A DNA stretch of 64,000 bases from Flammeovirgaceae bacterium. GTDB taxonomy: Bacteria; Bacteroidota; Bacteroidia; Cytophagales; Cyclobacteriaceae. The position numbers and the translations under genes are program-made. The stretch covers positions 1 to 64,000 of the forward strand of contig JADJRT010000019.1 of NCBI GenBank assembly GCA_016712035.1, given 5' to 3'. How positions within the stretch are numbered: position 1 is the first letter of the stretch; each line of letters begins with the position of its first letter. Shown piece by piece: positions 21,851 through 32,891 of the stretch. The notes under the pieces are model-generated. The model worked only from the letters and a program-made list of their open reading frames with translations, had not been told where the DNA came from and searched no databases.

Positions 21851-22615
21851 TTATTCTGCTATGATTTGTCCGTCATATTCCAGATTCACACGCTCGTAGC
21901 GGGTCCAGCCACGTTGAGGAAGAATCTCTTTATAAAAAATCATAAGTTTTTTGAACTTCGCTTCATAACCATCCGCTATTCCAAACTCTCCTTGTTGCCC
22001 TGTTACCTGAGGAAGAATAATAATCTTACCTTGGCTATTGATATCAATTTGTGCAACCTGGGCTTTCCAGAATTTATCCTCTGAAATAAACTCTATCATA
22101 TCAAGTAACTGCCTACCTTCTTCCCGTGTTGTCAAATCTTCACTTTCTACCAGTTGATTGGTAAATGCACCGCTTATTAAAACCACACGTGAACTATACT
22201 TTTCTGAAACCGGCATAATCACGCCATCTTCTGCTATGTACGCATCGGGGGCATTTTCACGTACAATTCGAGCGATAGGTCTTCTTAATTCAACATTCAC
22301 AATCAGATTTCCTTTCAGGTCACCAAACAACTCGGCATCCAAAATATGTTTGTCGTATTTAAGTTTTGTCTCAATTGATTTTAGGTTGATGTAATCGAGA
22401 CTTGAACCAATTATTTTCTGACCACTTCCTTCTACCAGTTTTAAAACATCGGCTTCATCTAAAAAGTGATTCTCCTGAATGTTTTCCAGATCAATTACAA
22501 TGTCTTTACAAATCAATCCGTCTTGCTTGCGTGCGCTGAAAGCGATCAAAAATGAAATAGCCAGTAACGCTACCGCTACCTTAATTTCTTTCCGAATGTC
22601 AAATTTCCATTTCAT
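21851..22615 (-). CDS. ftsQ: cell division protein FtsQ/DivIB
   Basis: Bitopic division protein of 254 aa. A short basic cytoplasmic N-terminus (MKWKFDIRKEIK) is followed by one membrane helix (residues about 12-27, VAVALLAISFLIAF). Then comes a POTRA-like region (DIVIDLENIQENHFLDEADVLKLVE) and an FtsQ beta domain (LRRPIARIV...AYIAEDG). Sequence conservation of FtsQ is low, so part of the assignment rests on the position between murC and ftsA. The ATG overlaps the murC stop as ATGA, implying translational coupling. Confidence 0.93.
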   Translation of the reverse strand: MKWKFDIRKEIKVAVALLAISFLIAFSARKQDGLICKDIVIDLENIQENHFLDEADVLKLVEGSGQKIIGSSLDYINLKSIETKLKYDKHILDAELFGDLKGNLIVNVELRRPIARIVRENAPDAYIAEDGVIMPVSEKYSSRVVLISGAFTNQLVESEDLTTREEGRQLLDMIEFISEDKFWKAQVAQIDINSQGKIIILPQVTGQQGEFGIADGYEAKFKKLMIFYKEILPQRGWTRYERVNLEYDGQIIAE

Positions 22616-23996
22616 TTGCTGCTTAACATTTCTTTAATCGGTTTTACAAACGTATCGATGTCGCCAGCACCAACGGTGGCCAGAACTTCTATATTCATCC
22701 CCGCCAGGGTTTGCATAAGATTTGATTTGTTGCAACGCACCTTCTTCTTACTGCTGATATTTTCAAAAAGCATATCAGAGGTTACACCCGGAATAGCTTC
22801 TTCGCGAGCCGGGTAAATGTCCATCAACAACAATTCATCCGCCAGGCCAAGGCTTGACGAAAAACCTTCGGCAAAATCGCGGGTACGTGTAAACAAATGC
22901 GGCTGAAAGATTACAGTTATCCTTTTACCGGGATACATTTCCTTAAGCGATTTCAGAAACGCTTCGATCTCAGCCGGATGATGCGCGTAATCATCGATGT
23001 AGACTAACTTGTCTGTGCGGATGATGTATTCAAATCTTCGCTTCACACCTCGAAAGGACGCAAGTGCTTCGCGGATTGTCTTTTCGTCAATCCCAAACTT
23101 TAATGCTACCAACGTTGCCGCGATAGCATTTTCCATGTTATGAAAACCGGGGACACCGAGCTGTATCTTCTCAATCTTATGAGCAAAGCCCAGCAGATCG
23201 AATTCAAAAAATCCGTCCCGACTAATCGGAACTATATTGCCGGCAAAAAATTGCCCCCGGCTCATGCCATATGTTTCTTTGTTTAGCTGCGTTGCTTCAT
23301 CGGCCAACGAGCCAATTGATTCATGTATGATGAGATTACCTTTATCATTTATCTGGCTAATAAATTCCTTGTAGGAACTTAGCATTTGAAGGTGGTCTCC
23401 ATAAATATCCAAATGATCGGCATCAGCCGAAGTAACCACTGCCGTGTGCGGAAATAATCTCAGGAAGGAACGATCAAATTCATCCGCTTCAGCTACTACC
23501 AATGTCTTTTCATTTACCTCGCCATGCATAATCAGGTTAGACTGGTAGTTCGCAGTGATGCCACCCAAAAATGCAACCATGTCTTTTCCTGCGTGCTTCA
23601 GGATGTGGGCAATGAGTGATGAGGTGGTTGTCTTACCATGCGTGCCGGCTACTGCGATGGTTTTATAATTTTTGGTTAATAGACCAAGCACTTCTGACCG
23701 TTTGAGAATGGTGAACCCGGATTCCTTAAGATAATTATGTTCAACATGATTTTTTGGAATGGCAGGAGTAAAGATCACTAACGTTTTCTCTTTGCTAATA
23801 TACCCTGGGATAAATTCAATCTTATCTTCAAAATGAATTTCCATTCCCTCCTCAATCAACTCATGCGTTAACGGAGTTGGGGTACGATCATAACCCGCTA
23901 CGCGCAAACCTTTATGTTTAAACCAACGGGCCAACGCACTCATGCCGATGCCTCCGATACCTAAAAATATATACTATCGTATTGATCTAGCTTCAT
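22612..23996 (-). CDS. murC: UDP-N-acetylmuramate--L-alanine ligase (start disrupted by a one-base deletion)
   Basis: Adds L-Ala to UDP-MurNAc in the cytoplasm; about 461 aa after repair. The ATP-binding motif GTHGKTTTSSL and the Mur ligase central motif region VTSADADHLDIYGD are visible, with DDYAHHP in the C-terminal domain. As read, the gene appears to begin internally at MSALARWF. The true start is the ATG at 23996, which overlaps the murG stop as ATGA and encodes MKLDQYDSIYF. Adding one T to the T5 run at about 23966-23970 (minus-strand sense) joins this to LGIGGIGMSALARW, restoring the N-terminal nucleotide-binding glycine loop. Overlaps ftsQ by 4 bp. Confidence 0.95.
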
Positions 23997-25107
23997 TTCT
24001 TAACAATCAACTTTTCAATTTCATCTACGATATCTTCTGTTGCTCTTGGGCGCCCTAATGGTGCAATACAATCACTTAAAGATTTACACCGTTGAAGATC
24101 GTATACCAGTTTAAGCGACTCACTCACTAGCAATTCTTTCGCGTTGCGATCGGTAATCATTTCCGCAGCCCCCTCACCCACCAACGTCATTGCGTTTTTC
24201 GTTTGGTGATCTTCGGCCACATTAGGGGAAGGCACAAGAATGCAGGGCTTCTTTGCCAAACAGATTTCAGAAATTGATAAAGCTCCAGCCCGTGAAATCA
24301 CTACATCCGAGGCGGCATAGGCCAAATCCATTTGTTTTAGGAAATCATGAATTCGAATTTTTCGCAAATCTTTATTGGCAACCTGCGCTTTAACAGTTTC
24401 ATAGTAAAACTTTCCAGTTTGCCAGATTACCTGTACCTGCGAATCAATAAGTTTATCGATGCCCTCCAAAACACTTTCGTTGATGGTGCGAGCTCCCAGG
24501 CTTCCACCTAAAATCAATAATGTTCTTCCTTGTGGGGATAAGCCAAAATGGTTGCCGGCTTGTTCACGCTTTGTATCAAGGTTGCTGATGTCCTTCCGCA
24601 CTGGATTACCGGTTAACGCAATCCTATCCTTAGGAAAATATCTATCCATACCCGCATAAGCCACACACACCCGTTGTACTTTATCACCTAATCTTTTATT
24701 CGTGAGGCCTGCATAAGAATTTTGTTCCTGAACGAGTGCCGGTATTTTTTTGCTGGTTGCCGCTAAAAGAATTGGTCCGCTGGCATATCCGCCTGTACCT
24801 ACTACAAAATCGGGTTTAAATTTACTAACCAAGCTGCGCGCCTTGAAATAACTTGTGGCTAGTTTCAATGGAAATAAAAGATTAGAAAAAGTAAGTTTAC
24901 GCTGAAGGCCACTGATCCAAAGTCCAATAATTTTATAGCCAGCCTCCGGCACACGGGTCATTTCCATTCTGCCCTTAGCACCCACAAAAAGAATTTCAGC
25001 ATCGGCATACCGACTTTTGAATTCATTTGCGATTGCTATAGCAGGAAAAATATGACCACCTGTTCCGCCACCACTAATAATTAATCGATATGGTTTATTC
25101 CTTTCAA
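23993..25107 (-). CDS. murG: UDP-N-acetylglucosamine--N-acetylmuramyl-(pentapeptide) transferase (start unresolved)
   Basis: Peripheral membrane glycosyltransferase that converts lipid I to lipid II, about 371 aa. The signature loop GGGTGGHIFPA is in frame but upstream of the first ATG/GTG/TTG that continues the frame (a GTG at 24985, too far in). The C-terminal donor-binding region shows GGSLGARTIN and SRAGALSISEICL. The best start is the TTG at 25107, six bases after the ftsW stop, provided one A is missing in the ggaataaacc stretch just after it; this would give an N-terminus running into NKPYRLIISGGGTGGH. The stop overlaps murC as ATGA. Confidence 0.92.
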
Positions 25108-25113
25108 ATTTTA

Positions 25114-26295
25114 TTAAGCTGCTTTCGCATCCATATTTTTATCCTTCATTCTTAGTTCCTCGCCTGCTGTTTTCTGGCCCCAGTTTTCTTCGCGCTCTCC
25201 ACGACTAACACTCAAAATAATTCCCACCGATAAACCGGTAAAGAGCATAGCTGTTCCGCCCATGCTTATCAATGGTAATGGTTGGCCCGTGATCGGTCCT
25301 AGCCCAACAACAACACCCATATTCACCATCGCCTGACAAACAAGATCAAAACTTAGCCCTGCAGAAAGACGACCACCGCAAGCCCGTTCACTATTGTAGG
25401 CCGCTTTCATTCCTCTCTGTAATAGAATGAGATATAGAATAAGTACCGTAACGCCACCTATCATTCCATATTCCTCAATCACAATGGCATAAACAAAATC
25501 AGAGTAAGGATGCGGTAAAATATTTCGTTGATCGCTGTTACCCGGACCTTTACCAAAAATTCCACCAGTCGCCACCGCGATCATTCCATGCTTAGCCTGA
25601 AAGGGAAGTTCACCTCCTTGTACAAAACTCATGATTCGGTTTTTAGCAGTCTCTCCCCGTACTCCAAATTTCAAGGCAACTGCTCCTGCTAATAATCCAA
25701 CTAACACGAGCATGGCAAGATATTTCACAGGCACGCGGCCAATAAACATTACTAACATGCAGGTGGCAAATAGTAACATGGCTGTAGAAAGATTGGTGAG
25801 CGCAATTAGCCCACAGATAACACCACACCAGATCAACATAGGAATTAAAGATTCTTTGATGTCGTCAATGTTCTGTTGCTTCTTGCTGAGCATACTTGCC
25901 AGGTTAATGATCAGCGCAAGGCTCGCAAAATCAGAAGGTTGAAATGAGGTGTTGATAAACGGTAAGGTGATCCACCGTGCAGCATCATTGATTGTTGTTC
26001 CATTAGTAAAAGTATAGATCAATAAGGGGACGCTGATCCAAAGTGCCAAACGAGAAATTTTAGAGTAGTAACGATAATCAATTTTATGAGCGAACCACAT
26101 AGCAGCCAATCCCAAACACACCATGAAAGTATGTTTAATAAGGTACGACTCTGGACTTGATGAGCGTTTGAACGCCAACGTGCCAATCGAACTATAAACA
26201 ACGAGGATACTGATCAGCGACAGCGCAAAAACCACAGCCCAGATTACCCGGTCGCCTTGAAGGTTTTTGTCAGCCCATGTTTTAAATTTTTCCAT
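25114..26295 (-). CDS. ftsW: peptidoglycan glycosyltransferase FtsW
   Basis: SEDS-family polytopic membrane protein of 393 aa that polymerises lipid II at the septum together with FtsI. About ten hydrophobic segments are visible, beginning with VIWAVVFALSLISILVVYSS. The family motif GPITGQPLPLISMGGTAML lies near the C-terminus, and FQPSDFASLALIINLA corresponds to the conserved Q-P-S/A-E region. The cytoplasmic tail is lysine-rich. It sits between murD (5-bp gap) and murG (6-bp gap) in the dcw order. FtsW rather than RodA is inferred from that context. Confidence 0.95.
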   Translation of the reverse strand: MEKFKTWADKNLQGDRVIWAVVFALSLISILVVYSSIGTLAFKRSSSPESYLIKHTFMVCLGLAAMWFAHKIDYRYYSKISRLALWISVPLLIYTFTNGTTINDAARWITLPFINTSFQPSDFASLALIINLASMLSKKQQNIDDIKESLIPMLIWCGVICGLIALTNLSTAMLLFATCMLVMFIGRVPVKYLAMLVLVGLLAGAVALKFGVRGETAKNRIMSFVQGGELPFQAKHGMIAVATGGIFGKGPGNSDQRNILPHPYSDFVYAIVIEEYGMIGGVTVLILYLILLQRGMKAAYNSERACGGRLSAGLSFDLVCQAMVNMGVVVGLGPITGQPLPLISMGGTAMLFTGLSVGIILSVSRGEREENWGQKTAGEELRMKDKNMDAKAA

Positions 26296-26300
26296 TTCCG

Positions 26301-27671
26301 TTAACTCTTTATAAAACCTATTTGCTCAACTTCTTCTTTTAGTTCTAAAACAGCTGCCCTAAACTGATCACCTCGATCTTCGTAGTTCTTAAATAAATCG
26401 AAACTGGCACAGGCTGGGGAAAGTAAAACCACGTCTCCCTCTTTGGCAGCTTTTAGCGCTAAACGTACAAGCTCATTCACGGTCTGGGTTTCCTGTACAT
26501 CGTTTACAATACTTCCAAAGAATGATTTTAATTTATCGTTGTCTTTACCCAGACAGATTAGTGTCTTTACTTTTTTAGAAACTGCTTCTTTAATTAAGTT
26601 GTAGTCGTTGCCCTTGTCGATACCACCGGCAATCCAGATTAGTGGTTGGTTGTAACTCCCCAATGCATACACGACAGAATCAACATTGGTAGCTTTGGAA
26701 TCGTTGATGAACTCTACACCTTTGATCAATGCAACGGACTCCAATCGATGCGGTGCATTCTTAAAACTTTTCAATCCTGAACGGATAGAACCCAAATCAG
26801 CACCTGCTAAAAATACGGCTGTTACTGCCGACAAGGTGTTGATCAGGTTATGAGGTCCCTTCAGGGAAGTCTCTGCTTGAGCTATAGCGAAGTGTTGCCC
26901 AACTAAATTGAAAACCATCTGCGCACCATCATAATGAGCTGGTGTTGATTTGTCCTTTAAAGAGATAGGTACTTTGCTAACTTCTATTTTTCTTGCCGAA
27001 ACTTCCGTTCCAGTTACAGCATCATCCGCATAATATATGAATGAGTTCTTTGCAGTCATGTTTTGAATCAATCGGAATTTGGAGTTTATGTAATTCTCCA
27101 TTTTATAATTGTAGCGATCCAAGTGATCCGGAGTAATATTTAAAAGGATGCCGATCTCAGGCTGAAATGTAACGGTACCGTCTAATTGGTAGCTACTGAT
27201 TTCAACAACATACCAATCATGATTTTCTTTCGCGACCTTTCTAGCCAAACTCTCCCCTACATTTCCCGCTAAGGCCACGTTAAACCCGGCACTTTTTAAT
27301 AAATGATAGGTTAATAAAGTTGTTGTTGTCTTACCGTTGGTTCCGGTAATCGCAATCACTTTTCCTTGTACGTATCGAAAAGCAAATTCCAATTCATCAA
27401 TTATTTGAATTCCTTCTGATCTTACAGATTGGATTATTTCAGCTTTATCAGGAATACCAGGGCTCTTAATTATAAGTTGAGCATTTAATATAAAAACTAA
27501 AGAATGATGTCCTTCTTCATAAGGGATTGATTCACTTCTTAACTCAGTCTTATATTTCTCTTTAATACTTCCCTGATCCGAAACAAACACGTCAAACCCT
27601 TTCGCTTTCGCTAGAATGGCGGCACCTACTCCGCTTTCGCCCGCACCTAAGATTACGATTCGTTTTTTCAT
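26301..27671 (-). CDS. murD: UDP-N-acetylmuramoyl-L-alanine--D-glutamate ligase
   Basis: Cytoplasmic Mur ligase of 456 aa adding D-Glu. Start chosen at the ATG at 27671 because MKKRIVILGAGESGVG opens directly into the N-terminal Rossmann-like domain and overlaps the mraY stop as ATGA; an in-frame upstream start would run well into mraY. The ATP loop is GTNGKTTTTLLTYHL, the central motif LLNITPDHLDRY is intact, and FINDSKATNVDSV is the C-terminal domain signature. No frame problems. Confidence 0.97.
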   Translation of the reverse strand: MKKRIVILGAGESGVGAAILAKAKGFDVFVSDQGSIKEKYKTELRSESIPYEEGHHSLVFILNAQLIIKSPGIPDKAEIIQSVRSEGIQIIDELEFAFRYVQGKVIAITGTNGKTTTTLLTYHLLKSAGFNVALAGNVGESLARKVAKENHDWYVVEISSYQLDGTVTFQPEIGILLNITPDHLDRYNYKMENYINSKFRLIQNMTAKNSFIYYADDAVTGTEVSARKIEVSKVPISLKDKSTPAHYDGAQMVFNLVGQHFAIAQAETSLKGPHNLINTLSAVTAVFLAGADLGSIRSGLKSFKNAPHRLESVALIKGVEFINDSKATNVDSVVYALGSYNQPLIWIAGGIDKGNDYNLIKEAVSKKVKTLICLGKDNDKLKSFFGSIVNDVQETQTVNELVRLALKAAKEGDVVLLSPACASFDLFKNYEDRGDQFRAAVLELKEEVEQIGFIKS

Positions 27672-28894
27672 CTTAGTTTTAACATTGCTAATGAAAGAAT
27701 CGCTAACAGTATTCCTACAATCCAAAACCGGGTTACAATTTTAGATTCGTGGATATTTTTCTTTTGATAGTGATGATGCAAAGGCGACATCAGTAAAATG
27801 CGCCTTCCTTCTCCATACTTTCGCTTGGTGTATTTGAAATAGGATACCTGTGCGATCACGGAGACATTTTCTACAAGAAAGATTCCACACAAAACCGGAA
27901 TCAATAACTCTTTGCGAACTGCAAAAGCAAGCACACCAATGATTCCTCCAAGTGCCAGACTGCCGGTGTCACCCATAAAGACTTGTGCCGGGTAAGCGTT
28001 GTACCAAAGGAAACCTAAACATGCTCCCACAAAGGCGGTACAAAAAATTACTAGCTCACCCAAGTTGGGGATGTACATTATATTTAAGTACGAACTAAAG
28101 TCAACGCGACCGGATAAGTAAGCAAAAATGGCAAGCGTTAACCCAATGATGGCAGAAGTGCCAGCCGCAAGACCATCGATGCCATCGGTTATATTCGCAC
28201 CATTGGAAACGGCCGTAATGATTACGATAACAACGAGTGTGAAGATAATCCATGTGTAGTTCTTATCTACCCATGGTAAAATGTCACTATAGTCAAACTC
28301 ATTATTCTTTATAAAAGGAACCGTAGTTTTTGTTGACTTAACATCATGGTACTCTAATCGTATTCCAGATTCCGGTTGCATTACCTGAAGGCTCGCGGTC
28401 GTAGCAGGCTTCACCTCACGAATCACTACGCTATCATTAAAGAAAAGTGTTAACCCAACAATCAAACCTATTGTTACCTGACCAACAATTTTAAATCGCC
28501 CGGCAAGTCCTTCTTTATTCTTCTTAAAAACTTTGATGTAGTCGTCTATGAAACCAATTAGTCCAAGCCAAAGCGTGGTAGCGATCAGTAAGATAACATA
28601 TACGTTATCAAGCCTGGCCATTAATAAAGTAGGAATTAAAATGGCTGCAATAATAATTAAGCCACCCATGGTAGGTGTACCCTTCTTTTGAATCTGGCCT
28701 TCTAGTCCTAAATCACGAATCTCCTCGCCAACTTGCTTCTTCCGCAAATAATTGATCAACCGCTGACCAAACATGATGGTGATGACTAAGGACAATACAG
28801 CCGCAGCGCCTGCACGAAAGGAAATATATTGGAATAAGCCTGCTCCGGGCAAATCAAAATTCTTTTCGATATAGTCGAAGAAGTAGTATAACAT
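27668..28894 (-). CDS. mraY: phospho-N-acetylmuramoyl-pentapeptide transferase
   Basis: Polytopic membrane enzyme of 408 aa that makes lipid I from UDP-MurNAc-pentapeptide and undecaprenyl phosphate. Family motifs are present: GFIDDYIKVFKKNKEGL (catalytic Asp pair) in the first third, NGANITDGIDGLAAG in the middle and FMGDTGSLALGG in the second half, plus LMSPLHHHYQ near the C-terminus. An extracytoplasmic insertion (residues about 165-220) is longer than in E. coli, which I believe is common in Bacteroidota. The ATG overlaps the murE stop by one base and the stop overlaps murD. Confidence 0.97.
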   Translation of the reverse strand: MLYYFFDYIEKNFDLPGAGLFQYISFRAGAAAVLSLVITIMFGQRLINYLRKKQVGEEIRDLGLEGQIQKKGTPTMGGLIIIAAILIPTLLMARLDNVYVILLIATTLWLGLIGFIDDYIKVFKKNKEGLAGRFKIVGQVTIGLIVGLTLFFNDSVVIREVKPATTASLQVMQPESGIRLEYHDVKSTKTTVPFIKNNEFDYSDILPWVDKNYTWIIFTLVVIVIITAVSNGANITDGIDGLAAGTSAIIGLTLAIFAYLSGRVDFSSYLNIMYIPNLGELVIFCTAFVGACLGFLWYNAYPAQVFMGDTGSLALGGIIGVLAFAVRKELLIPVLCGIFLVENVSVIAQVSYFKYTKRKYGEGRRILLMSPLHHHYQKKNIHESKIVTRFWIVGILLAILSLAMLKLR

Positions 28895-30356
28895 TAATTG
28901 CTAAACATTTTTAACATTCTTTCTAAAACTTCTTTATCATCAAAGGGGTGCTTTACTCCTTTTATCTCTTGATAATTTTCGTGGCCCTTGCCCGCCACCA
29001 AAATAATGTCCTTCTCTTTCGCCATCATGCAGGCGGTTTTTATTGCTTCTTCCCGATCAACCATCACCAACGTTTTCTTGGCATCGGTAGGGCCAACTCC
29101 TTTTTGCATTTCGCGAATGATTTCCATGGGATCTTCACTGCGTGGATTATCAGAAGTAAAAATCACTTTGCTGGAATACTTACAGGCAATCGCAGCCATC
29201 AATGGTCGTTTCGTACGATCGCGATCACCGCCACATCCTACAACAGCAATTACTTGCTCAGCACCCGAACGAAAATTTTCGATTGTCTCTAAAACATTTT
29301 TAAGCGCATCGGGTGTGTGTGCGTAATCAACTATGGCAGTAAACTTCGATCCGGGCAAAACAAGTTCGAACCGACCGGCTGCTCCGGTTTGTGCTGACAA
29401 GCGCATCAACACTAATTCCGGATCCTCATTCAATAAGCAAGCTGCGCCATATACGGCCAGCAAATTATAGGCATTGAAATCACCAATCAATTTAAACCAC
29501 ACACTTCTCTCACCTAATTCCAATTCAAGACCTTCAATGGAATTGGTGATAATTTTTCCTTTGAAGTCGGCCATCTTCTTAAGGCCATAGGTTTGCTTTT
29601 TGGCTTTGCTGTTTTGAAGCATTACCATGCCTCGCTTATCGTCCACATTTACCAAGGCAAAGGCATCGGATGACAAGCCATCAAAAATCCCTTCTTTGCC
29701 CGTATATAACTTTCAAAGGTTCGATGATAATCGAGATGATCGTGCGTGATGTTAGTAAATAAACCTCCCGCAAATTGCAACCCTTCAATTCTTCCTTGCA
29801 CTACCGCGTGCGAACTCACCTCCATAAAACAATGCGTACACTTTTCATCAAGCATCTTAACCAACATTTCGTTGATCTGGATAGGATCGGGTGTTGTGTG
29901 TGTGGCTGGAACCTCTTTATCCACAATTCTATTAACAACTGTGGATAACATTCCACAACGATAGCCCAGCGAAGTAAAAAGTTTGAATAACAACGTTACT
30001 ACAGTAGTCTTTCCATTCGTACCGGTAACACCAACCAGTTTTAGTTTTGAGGCCGGACTTCCATAAAAGTTACAAGCAATGATTCCCAGTGCTTTTGCAC
30101 TGTCCTTCACGGTAACGTATGTGATCTTATCTGAAATGGCTTCCGGAAGTTTTTCCACTACAACCGCTATGGCACCATCCGCCAAAGCCTTTGATATAAA
30201 TTCATGGCCATCGGACTGCGTTCCCTTTACTGCGATAAACAAATAACCCGGCTGAACTTTACGCGAATCAAAACAAATTCCCTTCACCTCTTTACTCATA
30301 TTACCCGAGGTAGAGGTAATGGGCGCTTTATATAATATGTCTTTCAGTTCTGCCAT
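28894..30356 (-). CDS. murE: UDP-N-acetylmuramoyl-tripeptide synthetase MurE (one apparent frameshift)
   Basis: Cytoplasmic Mur ligase of about 487 aa adding the third stem-peptide residue. The ATP loop GVTGTNGKTT is near residue 110. The C-terminal half contains TSDNPRSEDP, the DNPR motif associated with meso-diaminopimelate specificity, so the peptidoglycan is probably meso-DAP type. The frame breaks in an A5 run at 29683-29687: one more A gives RAKKGFFDGLSSDAFALVN instead of premature termination. The start at 30356 lies 4 bp after the ftsI stop. A normal essential gene, so the break is most likely a read error. Confidence 0.95.
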
Positions 30357-30360
30357 TAAC

Positions 30361-32445
30361 TTAATCGCAAATAAATGCTTGACCCTTTGAGATTCTGGTT
30401 CCGGGAGATAGTGATTGATTGCTCACGCGACCTTTCCCTTCAAACGAAACCCGCAAGCCTGACTTCTCCAATAAATAAATAGCATCGCGAAAAGTCATTC
30501 CCAATACATCAGGCACCTGATCTTTAACCACTGCGTTCTTTTTCCAAACTACACTGCTTCCACTTTTTGCGGTCTTAATCCATTCTTCCTCGGTAGCCGA
30601 ATGATTTGAAACACCCTAACTCATTGCTTATCATAGTAAGCTCATCCTGCTTTCCGGCATGAATGGTAGGAAATACTCCCGGCTCCAAGGTCTTGGTCTT
30701 TTCCATGGCCATATGTAAATTGATGTCGCGCGCAAAAATATTGTCGGCAATATCTTTGAATACCGGGCCCGCTACATTATTACCATACTGATAAAAACCA
30801 CGAGGATTTTTGATTAGAACAATCGCTGAATACTTAGGAGCATGGGCGGGAAAGTATCCTACGAAAGAAGTAATGTATCTTTTCTCGTAGCGACCATTTT
30901 CCAAAATCTGAGCCGTGCCTGTTTTACCAGCAATGCGATAGTGCGCGTTCTTTAAATTTTTAGCCGTTCCATTTTCAACAACGCCCTCCAATAAAATACG
31001 TAATTGATTAAGCGTTTTGTTTGAACAGATTTTTCCGGTCAGCTTTTCAGTTTCAAAATCCTGCTTAATACGATCAGCTTTACTTACGCTAGTCACAAAT
31101 ACAGGCTTAATCATAGTGCCATCATTAGCAACAGCGTTATAAAGAGTAAGTGTATGCAAGGGAGTGATTTCTAATCCATAGCCATAAGCCATCCACGGCA
31201 AGGTTATTCCACTCCAACCCTTATCAGTCGGTCGGGTGATTTTCGGATAAGCCTCGCCTGTAAGTTGTAATCCTAAGGGCTTGGATAATTTCAAATCATC
31301 GACATGCGCTAAAAATTTAGAAGGTTTGGTTCCAAAATATTTATCAGTCAACTTAGCCATCGCCACATTCGATGATAATTCAAAAGCCTGCTGAACAGTA
31401 AGTTTTCCATAACCACCATCGTGATGATCTCTTACTTTGCGATTGTAGAAGGTATATTCTCCGTTACCCGTATTAATGCTATCGGTCAATGCCAGATTGG
31501 TGTCCTCCAACAAAGCCAACATGGTAACTAATTTAAATGTCGACCCCGGCTCAATCGATCCGCCTACAGCGTGATTAAACTTTTCGTAAAATTCGCCATG
31601 ACCGTCACTCCTTAAATTTGAAATCGCTTTGATGTGCCCGGTCTTTACTTCCATTACCACTACCGTACCTTCATCGGCATTGTGGCGCTTCATGGCCTGA
31701 TGCAAGAAGTCTCTGCTACATCCTGAAGATTAATATCAATAGTGGAATGAATATCCAATCCATTTATTGCCTTTACATTGTTACCATCAAACACAGGCTT
31801 CCAGGTGCTTCCGGCAATTTTTTGAAAGAGCGCCTCGCCATCCTGGCCGCTTAGCACATCATCAAAACTATATTCGAGTCCAGCGCCCTTACCATCTTCA
31901 TTAACATAGCCAACGGTTCTTCTACTTAGATTTGAAAAAGGCCTGTATCGAACATCAACTTTCTCAAAGATTACTCCACCCCGATAGCGACCATCACGAA
32001 AAATGGGCCACTTCATCATTTCCTTCTTTGTCTGATAGTTAATTTGCTTGCGATTAATTACCACATATTGCTTTCCGGCTACACGGGCGTCTTTTAGTAA
32101 TTGCTTGTATTCAGCCGTTGATTTGTCTTTATAATACCTCGATAACATCATAGCCAACGAATCGATGCCTGATTTGAAAATTTCGCTCTTTGCTAAGGTT
32201 GGATCAATGGCCACCTTTATAAAAGGCAGGCTTGTGGCCAGCAAGCTTCCATTATCGGAATAAATATTGCCACGGGTTGCTTTGATCTTTTTGTAGTCGA
32301 AGTTTATTTCTTCACTCATCCTCTCCCACTTATCACCATCAACAAACTGAATGTGACTGATCTTTGCGGCTACACAAACAGCAAACACCATCACACATAA
32401 AAATGCAACGCGTACGCGTACTAATATGGATTTTTTAATATTCAC
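30361..32445 (-). CDS. ftsI: penicillin-binding protein FtsI with C-terminal PASTA domain (two apparent frameshifts)
   Basis: Septal transpeptidase of about 694 aa: N-terminal membrane helix (VRVAFLCVMVFAVCVAA), dimerisation/pedestal domain, transpeptidase domain and a single C-terminal PASTA domain. Active-site motifs: S-T-F-K in GSTFKLV, SSN in ELSSNVAMAK, and KTGTAQ. Two one-base corrections are needed. An A is missing in the AA run at 31704-31705 (restores DVAETSLHQAMKRH), and a G is extra in the CCC (plus strand) at 30614-30616. The latter restores SNHSATEEEWIKT and then the PASTA domain (VVKDQVPDVLGMTFRDAIYL) up to the TAA at 30361. Overlaps ftsL by 11 bp. Confidence 0.94.
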
Positions 32446-32836
32446 CTTTCTCTACTACCAGTTTATAGGGCGGATTTACACTTTCTTTCAATCCTAAATC
32501 TTTTACTCTTCTCGCTACTTCACTTTGCTTACTGGCATACATAATGTCGGCCTTCAGCGTAGTGTAATCAGCGCGCAAGTCTTCTACTTCGGTTTGCATT
32601 CTGTCGATCTTACGGGTGGCCTTTTCTGCATAATGCGTATTGCTGATATAAATCAAGCTGAGCAACACAGCAAACAAAATCTTGGGGAGATATTGAACCG
32701 GAAATCCTTCTTCAAAATAAGATTCCAGTTTCAATTTCTTTTCAAGACCCGAGAAAATACTAGGCCCCGGAGCCGATGGCTTTACCCGGGATTCGTTGCC
32801 GCGTGTGGGTTCTATTCTAAATTTATTATCTGCCAT
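32435..32836 (-). CDS. ftsL: FtsL-like cell division protein
   Basis: A 133-aa bitopic protein: a basic, proline-containing cytoplasmic N-terminus, one membrane helix (LPKILFAVLLSLIYIS), then a coiled-coil stretch (KATRKIDRMQTEVEDLRADYTT) typical of the FtsL/DivIC type. Start taken at the ATG 32836 (MADNKFRIE), since the in-frame upstream extension enters the rsmH-ftsL gap. Sequence similarity within this family is weak; the identification rests on size, topology and position between rsmH and ftsI. Its end overlaps ftsI by 11 bp. Confidence 0.85.
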   Translation of the reverse strand: MADNKFRIEPTRGNESRVKPSAPGPSIFSGLEKKLKLESYFEEGFPVQYLPKILFAVLLSLIYISNTHYAEKATRKIDRMQTEVEDLRADYTTLKADIMYASKQSEVARRVKDLGLKESVNPPYKLVVEKGEY

Positions 32837-32891
32837 AACTTTTCTAACTAACCTCACCCCTGCCCCTCTCCACAAGAGAGAGTTAGAGATC

